Shown here one piece after another: positions 17,584 through 25,911 of a stretch of DNA of 64,000 bases. The notes beneath the pieces were generated by a model. The model was not told the DNA's origin. It saw only the letters and a program-made list of their open reading frames with translations, and made no database searches. The DNA comes from Methylocapsa sp. S129 (lineage in GTDB: Bacteria; Pseudomonadota; Alphaproteobacteria; Rhizobiales; Beijerinckiaceae). Numbering within the stretch: position 1 is the first letter of the stretch; every line of letters starts with the position of its first letter. The DNA lies in NCBI RefSeq assembly GCF_009765995.1, contig NZ_LMUI01000011.1:727125-791124 (forward strand), written 5' to 3'. A program made the position numbers and the translations under genes.

Positions 17584-18777
17584 TCACGCCGCGCCGAAGG
17601 CCCGGAAGTGCTTGGAAAGCTTCAGGCCCTGGCCCTGATAGTTCGACACGGCGGTTGCGCCATAGAGTTCGTCGGCTTTGTCGGCGAGTTTTTCGTAGAC
17701 GAGGCGGCCGACTGGCTGGCCGTCTTCGAGCAGGAAGGGCACGTCGCGGCTGCGCACCTCCAGCACGGCGCGGGCGCTTGGGCGCCCGTCGGGTCCGTGG
17801 CCAAAGCCTGGGTCGAAAAAGCCGGCGTAGTGAACGCGAAACTCGCCGATCGCAGGATCGATCGGCGCCATTTCGGCGGCGAGATCTGCCGGGATTTGCA
17901 TCTTCTCGCGCGAGGCGAGGATGTAAAATTGCTCTGGATCGAGAACCAGCCGCCCGTCGGCGCGCGCGCGAATCGGCTCCCAGAATTCTTCGGCGGCATA
18001 GGCGCCCGGACGGTCGACGTCGATGACATCGCCATTCTTCTGCGCGCGGTAGCCGACGATCTGGCCCGGCGACCCGCCCAGGCCGACGCGCAGGATCAGG
18101 CCGTCGCGCAGATCGAGCGCGCCATCGACGAGCGCGATCTGCGCGTGTCGCGCCTTGATGTCCTCGTCGGTCAATGCGAAATCGACAAGGCCCTTGTGTT
18201 TGGAATTGCGATTGCGGAAGCGGATCTGGTTGAGTTTCGAGCCCTCCCGCACGCGAACGCTGAAACTGCGCGGCGAAATCTCGGCGTATAGCGGCCCGTC
18301 ATAGCCAAGCGGAACGTCATCGAAAGCCTCGCTGCGATCGACGATCAGCCGCGTGAATATGTCGAGCCTGCCGGTCGAACTCTTCGGGTTCGCCGCGCCC
18401 GAAAGGCTTGGCGGCAGTTCGAGGCGCTCGGCGAGCGGCGCGATATAGACAATGCCTTTTTCGAGAACCGCGCCATCGCCGGCTAGCGACACCCGCTCCG
18501 GATTGAGGCTGTCGAGCTGCTCCATGACGGTGCGGCCCCGCCCGGGCAGGAAACTGGCGCGAACGCGAAAGGCTTCCTTGCCGAGGCGCAAATCGAGGCT
18601 GGCGGGCTGAAACTGATCTTCTTCGATTGCGCGCTTGGCCAAAATCAGCTTGCGCCGCACCATCGCCTTGATCTTCTGGCGGGCGAACATTCCATAAGGC
18701 GCGGTAAAATAGCTGTCGTCGGCGCCGACTTCGGCGTCGTCAAAAAGCTGGGGAGGCGGATCGCGTCCAATCGTCAT
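17584..18777 (-). CDS. dcd: dCTP deaminase family protein, two-domain alphaproteobacterial type
   Basis: Converts dCTP to dUTP for thymidylate synthesis. About 397 residues, roughly twice the E. coli enzyme, as expected of the duplicated Hyphomicrobiales form. The first half holds the core motif FQPASLDLRLG near residue 60 and NPKSSTGRLDIFTR, with the catalytic-loop region VDRSEAF and SPRSFSVRV; the second half repeats the fold (YAGFFDPGFGHG, VLEVRSRDVPFLLEDGQP). The frame stays open to 18915; I prefer the ATG at 18777 (18813 is the alternative) because relatives start about here. It is divergent from metZ. Confidence 0.85.
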   Translation of the reverse strand: MTIGRDPPPQLFDDAEVGADDSYFTAPYGMFARQKIKAMVRRKLILAKRAIEEDQFQPASLDLRLGKEAFRVRASFLPGRGRTVMEQLDSLNPERVSLAGDGAVLEKGIVYIAPLAERLELPPSLSGAANPKSSTGRLDIFTRLIVDRSEAFDDVPLGYDGPLYAEISPRSFSVRVREGSKLNQIRFRNRNSKHKGLVDFALTDEDIKARHAQIALVDGALDLRDGLILRVGLGGSPGQIVGYRAQKNGDVIDVDRPGAYAAEEFWEPIRARADGRLVLDPEQFYILASREKMQIPADLAAEMAPIDPAIGEFRVHYAGFFDPGFGHGPDGRPSARAVLEVRSRDVPFLLEDGQPVGRLVYEKLADKADELYGATAVSNYQGQGLKLSKHFRAFGAA

Positions 18778-18834
18778 TTCGGCGCTCAAGGCGGGTCCTG
18801 TCTGTGTTCGCATCTTTGTTACCGCTTCGTCGCA

Positions 18835-18862
18835 TTGACGCCAAGGCGCTCGCGGGTCTAAA
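18835..18862 (+). promoter_or_regulatory. Candidate sigma-70 promoter of metZ
   Basis: TTGACG and TCTAAA separated by 16 bases; transcription would start near 18869, immediately before the first stem of the SAM-II riboswitch, which is where the promoter of a riboswitch-controlled gene should place it. Confidence 0.5.
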
Positions 18863-18869
18863 TGGGGGC

Positions 18870-18934
18870 TATACGTGGTCATTTGAGCCGGTCGGCTTGC
18901 CGCCACGCTAAACAAGGGGCTAAAAGATCGGGGC
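18870..18934 (+). promoter_or_regulatory. SAM-II riboswitch upstream of metZ
   Basis: Stem P1 pairs CGTGG (18874-18878) with CCACG (18903-18907); the loop holds the alphaproteobacterial SAM-II core TTTGAGCCGGTCGGCTTGC, and the 3' part has GCTAAACAAG and GCTAAAAG. A pseudoknot pairs CCGGTC (18888-18893) with GATCGG (18926-18931), with one G-U. SAM-II switches are classic leaders of metZ/metX/metA in this group and lower expression when S-adenosylmethionine is plentiful. Just downstream ATCGGGGC (18927-18934) can instead pair with GCCCCGAT (18960-18967), which excludes the pseudoknot and lies next to the ribosome site. Confidence 0.85.
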
Positions 18935-18993
18935 TTTTCACCAAATCGCCCTGTCTAACGCCCCGATGCGCGCATTTGCGCAAGGAGAGCTTT

Positions 18994-20226
18994 ATGACGA
19001 CGCCCCGGAAAACACGCGACCCCAAAACCCTGCGCCCCGCGACGCAACTCGTGCATGGCGGGTCGATGCGCTCGAGTTTTGAGGAGACGTCCGAGGCTCT
19101 GTTCCTGACGCAAGGCTATCTCTACGACACGATGGAGCAGGCCGAGGCGCGCTTCAAGGGCGAGGATTCGGCAGGGTTCATCTATTCGCGTTTCGCCAAT
19201 CCGACGGTGGCGATGTTCGAGCGCCGCATGGCGCTGCTGGAAGGCGCCGAGGCGGCGCGCGCCACCGCGAGCGGCATGGCGGCGGTGACCGCCGCTTTGA
19301 TGGGCCAGCTCAAGGCGGGCGATCACATCGTCGCGGCCAGGGCCTTGTTCGGCTCGTGTCTTTATGTGGTCGAGGAATTGCTGCCGCGCTTTGGCGTGGC
19401 CTCGACGCTCGTCGACGGCGCCGATCTCGCGCAATGGCGCGCCGCGATGCGCCCGAATACGAAGACGACCTTTCTGGAGAGCCCGACTAATCCGACGCTG
19501 GAGGTCATCGACATCGCCGGCGTCGCCGCGATCGCGCATCGGCATGGCGCGACGCTGGTCGTCGACAATGTCTTCGCCACGCCCTTGCTGCAGCATCCGT
19601 TGCAGCTTGGCGCCGATTGCGTTGTCTATTCCGCGACCAAGCATATCGACGGGCAGGGTCGGACCCTCGGCGGCGTCATCCTCGCTTCCGAGGCGTTCAT
19701 CAACGAACACATCCATAATTTCCTGCGTCAGACCGGCCCCTGCCTGTCGCCCTTCAACGCCTGGGTGATGCTGAAATCGTTGGAGACGCTGCCGGTGCGC
19801 GTCGCCGCGCAAGTGCGCTCGGCCGAGAAAATCGCCGATTATCTCGCCGACCATCCCGGCGTCTCGCGCGTGCTTTATCCCGGCCGGCCAGACCACCCGC
19901 AAGCCGCGCTCGTCAAACGGCAGATGTCGGGCGGCGGCACGCTCGTCACCTTCGACGTGAAGGGCGGTAAGGCGGCCGCTTTCAAAATGGCCAACGCCCT
20001 TTCGATTGTCGGCATTTCCAACAATCTGGGCGACGCCAAGAGTCTGCTCACCCACCCCGCCACGACGACGCATCAGCGCTTGAAGCCAGAAGTGCGCGCC
20101 AATCTTGGCATTGGCGAAGGCATGGTGCGGCTCTCCGTCGGCCTCGAAGATGTCGACGATCTGATCGAAGACCTCGGGCACGCGCTCAGCGTGCTTGGCG
20201 CGGGGGCGCGACGCGCGGCCGAATGA
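18994..20226 (+). CDS. metZ: O-succinylhomoserine sulfhydrylase
   Basis: PLP enzyme of the Cys/Met metabolism family that makes homocysteine from O-succinylhomoserine and sulfide. 410 residues. N-terminus ATQLVHGGSMRSSFEETSEA and the PLP lysine motif YSATKHIDGQGRTLGG near residue 212 are typical of MetZ; the C-terminal SVGLEDVDDLIEDL is the family end. ATG at 18994 follows AAGGAG. Regulation by the SAM-II riboswitch in front fits the pathway, since its product feeds methionine and SAM synthesis. Confidence 0.93.
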   Translation: MTTPRKTRDPKTLRPATQLVHGGSMRSSFEETSEALFLTQGYLYDTMEQAEARFKGEDSAGFIYSRFANPTVAMFERRMALLEGAEAARATASGMAAVTAALMGQLKAGDHIVAARALFGSCLYVVEELLPRFGVASTLVDGADLAQWRAAMRPNTKTTFLESPTNPTLEVIDIAGVAAIAHRHGATLVVDNVFATPLLQHPLQLGADCVVYSATKHIDGQGRTLGGVILASEAFINEHIHNFLRQTGPCLSPFNAWVMLKSLETLPVRVAAQVRSAEKIADYLADHPGVSRVLYPGRPDHPQAALVKRQMSGGGTLVTFDVKGGKAAAFKMANALSIVGISNNLGDAKSLLTHPATTTHQRLKPEVRANLGIGEGMVRLSVGLEDVDDLIEDLGHALSVLGAGARRAAE

Positions 20227-20259
20227 GCCCGGCGGGGCGAGCCCGCGCCGGGCGCGCTT

Positions 20260-20709
20260 TCAGTGTCCTTGCGCGGCGAGTTCGGTTTGCGTCGGCAGGC
20301 GGCCGTTCGGCGACAGCTTGTCGATCAGCCCGGGCAGAGCCTGTGCGAGCTGAGCAAGAAGCTGCTGCTCGGTCAGTCCGGACTGGCGGGCGAGATCGCT
20401 GATGGTCTGCTGACCAAGGGCGGAGCCGACCTGCGCGGGCTGGATCGGCGCATTCGCGCCAGGGCCAACCCAGGAATTGACGGCGTCGCCGTGGCCGGCC
20501 GTCTGGAATTTCTGCACGAGGTCGCTCAAACCGCCAAACAGGCCGCCGCCCGCCGGCGCAGCCCCGGGTTGCGGCACAGGCGCGGCCGGCGCGGCGCTGC
20601 TTCCGCTGAAGAGTTTGCCGAGCAACAGAGCGCCCGCCGCCACGGCGATCGGAGCCGCGAGATCGCCGCCGGGAATCGCGCCTTTCAGCGCATCGTCGAA
20701 TAATCCCAT
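20260..20709 (-). CDS. YidB-like DUF937 protein
   Basis: 149 residues from the ATG at 20709 (GGAGG six bases before). MGLFDDALKGAIPGG start, a hydrophobic Ala-rich segment LAAPIAVAAGALLLGKLF, a linker rich in Pro/Gly/Ala, then the helical YidB core ISDLARQSGLTEQQLLAQLAQALPGLIDKLSP(N)G. The family is widespread but of unknown function. Converges on metZ. Confidence 0.8.
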   Translation of the reverse strand: MGLFDDALKGAIPGGDLAAPIAVAAGALLLGKLFSGSSAAPAAPVPQPGAAPAGGGLFGGLSDLVQKFQTAGHGDAVNSWVGPGANAPIQPAQVGSALGQQTISDLARQSGLTEQQLLAQLAQALPGLIDKLSPNGRLPTQTELAAQGH

Positions 20710-20910
20710 TTGAGCCTCCATCGGATTCAGGAAGGATTTTGCGTCGTCCGTTCCAAGCGTAACGCGCGGTTGCAACAGCCGCGCGAACGTCGCCGCGGCC
20801 GCCGGGCACTATAATCGACTTGCTTTTTGTCCGTCCATCTCCCAACAATCGATGGGCGAGCGCGCGACGGGGCGCATTGTCATTGTTCGTGAGATTCTGG
20901 GGAAACGACC

Positions 20911-21162
20911 ATGGGAATCATAAGCTGGATCATTCTCGGCCTGATCGCCGGCTTCATCGGCAGCAAAATCGTCAATAAGTCCGGCTCGGGCATGCTTCTC
21001 GACATCGTGCTTGGCGTGGTCGGCGCCGTCGTCGGCGGGGAGCTATTTAATCTTGCCGGCATTGGCGGCGTAACAGGCTTTAATCTGTGGAGTTTGCTCG
21101 TCGCCGTCGTCGGCGCGATCATTGTCCTGTTGATCTACCGGATGATCGTTTCCCGCACCTGA
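20911..21162 (+). CDS. GlsB/YeaQ/YmgE-family stress membrane protein
   Basis: 83 residues with three predicted membrane helices: IISWIILGLIAGFIGSKIV, the central DIVLGVVGAVVGGELFNLAG, and LWSLLVAVVGAIIVLLIYRM. Gly-rich helices and the GLIAGFIGSKIV start are the marks of the transglycosylase-associated (Tag) family, which is often induced in stress or stationary phase; biochemical function unknown. Lone gene facing moaE. Confidence 0.88.
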   Translation: MGIISWIILGLIAGFIGSKIVNKSGSGMLLDIVLGVVGAVVGGELFNLAGIGGVTGFNLWSLLVAVVGAIIVLLIYRMIVSRT

Positions 21163-21181
21163 TGGGCTGACGATATTTCTA

Positions 21182-21643
21182 TCAATCGGCGGCGCGCCAC
21201 CGCGCCGCCGCCGCGCGGTCTGTCGATTTCGCTTCGACCCAATCTTCGACCGAGCCATCGGACCGGTGGGCTCGCTTCCAGAATGGCGCGCGCGTTTTGA
21301 GATAATCCATCAGGAAGTCGGCCGCCTCGAAGGCCGCGCCGCGATGCGCCGAAGCCGTGACGACGAGCACGATGCGCTCCCCTGGAGCGATATTCCCGAA
21401 CCGGTGAATGATGGTCGCGCCGAGCAGCGGCCAGCGCGCCTCGGCTTCCGCCGCGACGCGCGCAAGTTCTTCCTCCGCCATTCCCGAATAATGTTCGATC
21501 TCAAGTCGGGACAGCTTGCCGCCTTCGTCGCGGCAGAGTCCGACGAAGCTGACGATCGCGCCAATGTCGGCGCGCCCGCGCGTCAGCGCTTCGGCCTCGG
21601 CGGCGGCGTCAAAATCCTCAGCCTGCACCCGTATCGTCGCCAT
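21182..21643 (-). CDS. moaE: Molybdopterin synthase catalytic subunit
   Basis: 153 residues. With MoaD it converts precursor Z (cPMP) to molybdopterin. Conserved parts: GAIVSFVGLCRDE, LEIEHYSGMAE, IIHRFGNIAPGE, VTASAHRGAAFEAADFLMD and APFWKRAH, the last containing the active-site Lys. In relatives moaE directly follows moaD; here two foreign-looking genes and about 1.3 kb separate them, so moaE expression must read through the insert or use a new promoter. Confidence 0.96.
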   Translation of the reverse strand: MATIRVQAEDFDAAAEAEALTRGRADIGAIVSFVGLCRDEGGKLSRLEIEHYSGMAEEELARVAAEAEARWPLLGATIIHRFGNIAPGERIVLVVTASAHRGAAFEAADFLMDYLKTRAPFWKRAHRSDGSVEDWVEAKSTDRAAAARWRAAD

Positions 21644-21775
21644 ATGCGCCTATCATGGGACAAAATCGGAGTTCAATTTCGTCCGTTCCTGTGGACACTG
21701 GCAAACCATTCCTGCTCCATCCAGCTAGGCTTGCCTGAGAAATATTATGAGACGGCACAGCGTGAAAAGTGACCG

Positions 21776-22420
21776 CTAATGGACGCCTTGGCGCTGTGCT
21801 GCGAGAAGGTGCTCAAGCAAGTCGATGAATTGCTCTACTTGTTCGGGATTGACGATTGTCGCAAGTTGTCCATGCACTAACTCGTTCCGTTTCTGTATCA
21901 TGCTTCTCAGGAATTGCGCCTCGCTCGCGACGATATGGCCCGCCGATGCAAGCCTCTCGACCAAACGTCCTGGCGCCTGGGGCCGAGCAAAGCTTCGTGG
22001 TTCGATCGCTCTTGAAAGCGCCTCCAGGCACGCCCAACACATCAATAAGCTGGCTCCTATGTCTTCGTCTGCTACTCGCCTGATGCGCCCGAGGGTCGCC
22101 CTGATATCTTCCAGTCGAGGAGTCTCCAACGCCGCGTAACGGACTTCCCGGTTGAGAATAAGGTGCAACCGCCAGTCCTCGGCGCCGCGAATGGCCTGCT
22201 GAAGCTTGTGGATGCGTTCGGCGTCCCGGTCACCCTCTCGGGTCACTTCAATGAACAGAAATGGCTTCTTGCCAATTGCGATGCCGTCCGGGCGAAGGTC
22301 TTTGAGCATGGCAGGAAGACTCGAAGGCGACGGTTCGAGCACGACTGTGTATCCACTCTCTCGGAGTTCCTCGGCGGCAAACCTCAGAAGATCCGCTTCG
22401 GCTTCGCGTTGCATCGTCAT
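21776..22420 (-). CDS. Protein with nuclease-like N-terminus and HEPN-type C-terminus
   Basis: 214 residues. The first half resembles a PD-(D/E)xK nuclease core: helix EAEADLLRFAAEELRESGY, then RPDGIAIGKKPFLFIEVT, giving Asp45 and Glu58 in the right spacing, although the expected Lys is Thr60, so it may be inactive or altered. The second half is helical and holds SLLMCWACLEALSRA and LRSMIQKRNELVH, where R178 and H183 form the Rx4H signature of HEPN RNases. It starts two bases after the RusA-like gene, with GAGGA in that gene's end as ribosome site. Both genes appear lower in GC than neighbours. Domain calls are by motif only. Confidence 0.6.
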   Translation of the reverse strand: MTMQREAEADLLRFAAEELRESGYTVVLEPSPSSLPAMLKDLRPDGIAIGKKPFLFIEVTREGDRDAERIHKLQQAIRGAEDWRLHLILNREVRYAALETPRLEDIRATLGRIRRVADEDIGASLLMCWACLEALSRAIEPRSFARPQAPGRLVERLASAGHIVASEAQFLRSMIQKRNELVHGQLATIVNPEQVEQFIDLLEHLLAAQRQGVH

Positions 22421-22422
22421 TT

Positions 22423-22833
22423 CTATAGATCCTCGTGCAAGTCGTCCGAAATTCGAATGTACAAAGCTGGCTTCTGCCCGAGCATACAGGTAACTAGAGT
22501 CTCGCTCGGCGCCGAAAACGTGAAAACTCGATCCGGTTCGAATTTTTGGACGGCAATGCGTTCAATTTGGTCATCATCGAGATAAATATGCTGGCTCAAG
22601 GCGTCCAGCGTTAGTTTGATAATATTGTCGACGTCTCCGTCCATTTTGTCGTTCGGGAAGTAAAATAGCGTCACAGCCAGCGGACGATCTGTGGCGAAAT
22701 GCGCGTCGGGGAGAACCGACTGACTCGCGTCTTTCACGAGCTGCTTCCATTCGGCCTTCGCCCGCCGGTTGCCTCGCTGATGCGATACCGGCGTCCCTAA
22801 AACGATAAACTCGAGAGGAAACTCGATTTCCAA
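22423..22833 (-). CDS. RusA-like endodeoxyribonuclease
   Basis: 136 residues. The RusA Holliday-junction nuclease core is evident: DGDVDNIIKLTLDAL (Asp67, Asp69, Lys73) and IYLDDDQIER (Asp86-88), the residues that bind metal in E. coli RusA. RusA genes are normally carried by prophages; no other phage gene is present. Start is a TTG at 22833 with an in-frame stop 12 bases upstream and only a weak ribosome site, suggesting low expression. A CTCAG-AAAA-CTGAG hairpin (22842-22855) lies just upstream. Paired with the nuclease/HEPN gene as a two-gene cassette inside the moaD-moaE operon. Confidence 0.78.
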   Translation of the reverse strand: MEIEFPLEFIVLGTPVSHQRGNRRAKAEWKQLVKDASQSVLPDAHFATDRPLAVTLFYFPNDKMDGDVDNIIKLTLDALSQHIYLDDDQIERIAVQKFEPDRVFTFSAPSETLVTCMLGQKPALYIRISDDLHEDL

Positions 22834-22962
22834 AACGAATGCTCAGAAAACTGAGTGCGGTCTATTCCTCAGTGTGCTTCGGTCGTCGGCTGCCCGATAG
22901 TCTTACCGTCGCCATGCACAGTTTCCAGTCAATTCTCAACCCTCTCTGTCTAATTTTATCCA

Positions 22963-23214
22963 CTACCCGCCCGTCATCGGCGGGAAAAACGCGATCTCGC
23001 GCGCACCTGCGATCGCCGCGTCATGTTTGACATGGGCGCGGTCGATCGCCGCGCGGATGATCGAGGCTTTCTCGAAAGCATGGGCATATTCTTCACCGCG
23101 GCGGGACAGCCAGGCGATCAGTTCGCCAATAGTCCTGACATCGGCGGGGGGCGCGATCTCCTCCTCGGCTTTGCCGATGCGCTCACGCACCCATGCGAAA
23201 TAGACGGCTTTCAT
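22963..23214 (-). CDS. moaD: Molybdopterin synthase sulfur carrier subunit
   Basis: 83 residues of the ubiquitin-like fold ending in the PPMTGG tail whose terminal glycine is thiocarboxylated and inserted in MoaE. MKAVYFAWVRERIG is a typical start. It begins six bases after pgsA. The partner moaE is displaced by the RusA/HEPN cassette that starts about 130 bases downstream of this stop codon. Confidence 0.94.
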   Translation of the reverse strand: MKAVYFAWVRERIGKAEEEIAPPADVRTIGELIAWLSRRGEEYAHAFEKASIIRAAIDRAHVKHDAAIAGAREIAFFPPMTGG

Positions 23215-23220
23215 CGGCGC

Positions 23221-23814
23221 TCATGCGTCCCCGACGTGGTCGTAGCTCGCCTTCATATAGTCCCAGCCGGTGTAGAGCGTCAGGCTCGCGGCGATCCATA
23301 ACAAGATGATGCCGATCGTGACCGACCCCGGCAACACAGCCTCGCCCGCCGGCCCGGCGATCAGAAAGCCGAGCGCAACGAGTTGCGCGGTCGTCTTCCA
23401 TTTGGCGACGGTGCTGACGGGCACCGACACGCGAAGCTCGGCCAGATATTCACGTAGGCCCGACACCAGGATTTCGCGGCAAAGAATGACGATCGCCGCC
23501 CACAGCGACCAGCCGACGATCGTCTTGTCGGCGGCGAGGACGAGCAACGTGGCGGCCACAAGCAGCTTGTCGGCGATGGGATCGAGCATGCGGCCGAGCG
23601 AGGATTGCTGCGACCAGGCGCGCGCGAGATAGCCGTCGAAAAAGTCGGTGATCGCCGCCGCCGAATAGATCGCCAGCGCGGTCCAGCGCGCCCAGAATTC
23701 GGCCGGCCAAAAGAGAAACGCGACGACAAGCGGCACCGCCGCGAGCCGACCATAGGTCAGCATGTTCGGAAGGTTCAAGTGCCGACGAGAAATCTGTGTC
23801 GAAGCATTCGCCAT
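23221..23814 (-). CDS. pgsA: CDP-diacylglycerol-glycerol-3-phosphate 3-phosphatidyltransferase
   Basis: Makes phosphatidylglycerol phosphate at the inner membrane. 197 residues with several membrane helices; the CDP-alcohol phosphotransferase signature DFFDGYLARAWSQQSSLG and then LDPIADK is complete near residue 60. The ATG at 23814 follows GGAGG closely, better than the upstream frame start at 23841. First gene of the pgsA-moaD(-insert-)moaE unit, a gene order common in Hyphomicrobiales downstream of uvrC; uvrC itself is absent here. Divergent from upp. Confidence 0.93.
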   Translation of the reverse strand: MANASTQISRRHLNLPNMLTYGRLAAVPLVVAFLFWPAEFWARWTALAIYSAAAITDFFDGYLARAWSQQSSLGRMLDPIADKLLVAATLLVLAADKTIVGWSLWAAIVILCREILVSGLREYLAELRVSVPVSTVAKWKTTAQLVALGFLIAGPAGEAVLPGSVTIGIILLWIAASLTLYTGWDYMKASYDHVGDA

Positions 23815-23968
23815 GAGCCTCCAAAAGATAGTGTCAATCACGCCCAGTCAATAGGCAGCGCCATCACGGGTCCGTTGGAAAGCTGGGGATGAATTGGATG
23901 TTGCGCAACGGCTTGGGCTGGACTTCGTCTAAGGTCGCTGACGTTTTCCCCCTTTGTCGAGGCCCGCG

Positions 23969-24598
23969 ATGTCCAGCGCCCATGTCGTCGACCATCCCCT
24001 GGTCCAGCACAAACTCACGCTGATGCGCGACAAGCGCCGCTCGACCAAGGGTTTCCGGCAGCTATTAAACGAAATCGGCATGTTGCTTTGCTATGAAGTA
24101 ACGCGCGATCTGCCCCTGGAGATGGTCGATGTCGAGACGCCGCTGGAGACGACCAAGGCGCCGATGATCGCCGGCAAGAAGCTGGTGTTCGCGCCGATCC
24201 TGCGCGCCGGCGTCGGTTTTCTCGACGGCATGCTTGAACTAGTGCCCTCGGCCCGCGTCGCGCATATCGGCCTTTACCGCAATCCCGAAACGCTGGAGGC
24301 GGTCGAATATTATTTCAAGGCGCCCGCCGATGTCGCCGAGCGGCTGGTGATCGTCATGGATCCGATGCTGGCGACCGCCAATTCGGCGATCGCGGCGATC
24401 GACCGGCTCAAGGGCCGCGGCGTCAGGGATATTCGCTTTGTCTGCCTGCTCGCCGCGCCCGAGGGCGTCGAGCGCCTCAACAAGGCGCATCCCGACGTCG
24501 GCATATGGACGGCGTCGATCGACGAACGCCTCAACGATCACGGCTATATCGTGCCTGGCCTTGGCGATGCGGGCGACCGGATGTTCGGCACGAAATAG
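23969..24598 (+). CDS. upp: Uracil phosphoribosyltransferase
   Basis: Salvages uracil to UMP with PRPP. 209 residues from the ATG at 23969, the standard length. PRPP-binding loop [19 protein letters not shown] near residue 130, plus [15 protein letters not shown] and the C-terminal uracil-binding [15 protein letters not shown]. Lone gene divergent from pgsA. Confidence 0.97.
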   Translation: MSSAHVVDHPLVQHKLTLMRDKRRSTKGFRQLLNEIGMLLCYEVTRDLPLEMVDVETPLETTKAPMIAGKKLVFAPILRAGVGFLDGMLELVPSARVAHIGLYRNPETLEAVEYYFKAPADVAERLVIVMDPMLATANSAIAAIDRLKGRGVRDIRFVCLLAAPEGVERLNKAHPDVGIWTASIDERLNDHGYIVPGLGDAGDRMFGTK

Positions 24599-24756
24599 GC
24601 GTTTGCGCTTCAGAAAGCCCCTGTGCTTCGGGATAGGCGCCAGGCGCCGGGCAAAGCCCGGGCCGCGCGATTGTGATGCGAATGTCGCACGATTTGCGCT
24701 AAGGAACTGCAGGCGCCGATCGCGCTCAGCGGCGCGCCCGCAAAGGGAGTCCTTCG

Positions 24757-25443
24757 ATGATCAAATTCTATTTTCATCCCTCGCCCAATCCCGCCAAAGT
24801 GGCCCTGTTTCTCGAGGAATCGGGCCTGCCCTATGAAGTCGTGCCGGTTGACACGCGCAAGGGCGAGCAGCACCAGCCCGCTTTTCTGGCGATCAATCCG
24901 AACGGCAAGACGCCGGCGATCGTCGATGGCGACGCCACCGTCTTCGACAGTAACGCCATCCTCATCTATCTCGCGGAGAAGACCGGCAAATTTCTGCCGG
25001 CCCAGACGCCGGCCGCGCGCGGCCAGTTTCTGTCCTGGATGATGTTCGTGGCGAGCGGCGTCGGCCCCTATTCCGGTCAGGCGGTGCATTTCAAGCATCA
25101 CGCGCCCAAGGGGCTCGATTATGCGGTCAATCGCTATACTTTCGAGGCCAATCGCCACTATGGCATTCTCGACGCCCAGCTTGCCAAACATCGTTACATG
25201 CTTGGCGATGCCTATACGGTCGTCGATATGGCCGTTTGGGGTTGGTCGCGCGCCGTGCCGTTCGTCCTTGGCGGCGAAGCCTGGGCTAAGTTTCCAAACC
25301 TGAAAAGGCTGCTTGACGAAATCAACGCCCGCCCTGCGGCCCAGCGCGCCGAAGCTTTGAAGGACAAGCACAGCTTCAAGGCCGAAATGGACGACGACGC
25401 CCGCAAGCATATGTTTCCGCAGAACGCCAGTCTGGCCAGTTAA
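24757..25443 (+). CDS. Glutathione S-transferase family protein
   Basis: 228 residues. N-terminal thioredoxin-like domain (FYFHPSPNPAKVALFLEESGLPYE, NPNGKTPAIVD, VFDSNAILIYLAEKTG) holds the glutathione site, with SNAILIYL matching the gamma-glutamyl contact; the C-terminal helical domain includes GPYSGQAVHF and YMLGDAYTVVDMAVWGW. Resembles the nu/YghU-Ure2p-like group with disulfide or peroxide reductase activity, but substrate is unknown. GGGAG sits eight bases before the ATG. A GCGAGGGG/CCCCTCGC stem follows at 25473-25499. Confidence 0.88.
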   Translation: MIKFYFHPSPNPAKVALFLEESGLPYEVVPVDTRKGEQHQPAFLAINPNGKTPAIVDGDATVFDSNAILIYLAEKTGKFLPAQTPAARGQFLSWMMFVASGVGPYSGQAVHFKHHAPKGLDYAVNRYTFEANRHYGILDAQLAKHRYMLGDAYTVVDMAVWGWSRAVPFVLGGEAWAKFPNLKRLLDEINARPAAQRAEALKDKHSFKAEMDDDARKHMFPQNASLAS

Positions 25444-25629
25444 GGGCGGCCAGTTAGGCCTGCCTGTCGAAGGCGAGGGGGTCTGTCCGATCCCCTCGCG
25501 ATCGTAGATTCCTTGAAAACGCGCGCGATTTGCGAAAAACCGGCCCCCACTTTTTCGCCCCGCGCTTTAGACCTCTCGACGCCGCGTGCGAGACGGTCTA
25601 GAACATAACGGGAACATGGAGGCGATGTG

Positions 25630-25875
25630 ATGTCGGCGACCTATTATGTGGCCTTGCCCTTCAACCGCGGCGAAGACGGCGATCTGGCGGCTGGAGAGGC
25701 CCGGGAGTGTCAGACGTCGGCCGCCGCGCTGCGGGAAGCGGCGCGGATGGCGGCGACTTCGGCGGGCGCTGTGGCGTTTTCGCGCAGCGGCGATCCCGGC
25801 GTCGGGGAGTTCGAGGATGCAAAGATCCTGAGGATTTTTGGCGAGACGCCGAGCCTGGACGCGTTGATCGGATAG
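25630..25875 (+). CDS. Conserved 81-residue protein of unknown function
   Basis: MSATYYVALPFNRGEDGDLA..., with ATG at 25630 and GGAGG nine bases upstream. The pattern AGEARECQTSAAALREAARMA... then AGAVAFSRSGDPGVGEFEDA is one I have seen in small proteins across Hyphomicrobiales; none has a known role. No signal peptide or membrane segment. Converges on the UPF0178 gene. Confidence 0.75.
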   Translation: MSATYYVALPFNRGEDGDLAAGEARECQTSAAALREAARMAATSAGAVAFSRSGDPGVGEFEDAKILRIFGETPSLDALIG

Positions 25876-25911
25876 ACTGGCGTCATCGGCCTCCTGCCGG
25901 GGCCACACCGA

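Noticed and set aside
22423..22833. Prophage remnant signalled by RusA
   Set aside because: No integrase, replication, structural or lysis genes nearby; the RusA-like gene stands with one partner only.
25473..25499. GCGAGGGG/CCCCTCGC hairpin after the GST gene as a terminator
   Set aside because: Stem is good but there is no T run and the loop is 11 bases; left unannotated apart from a mention.
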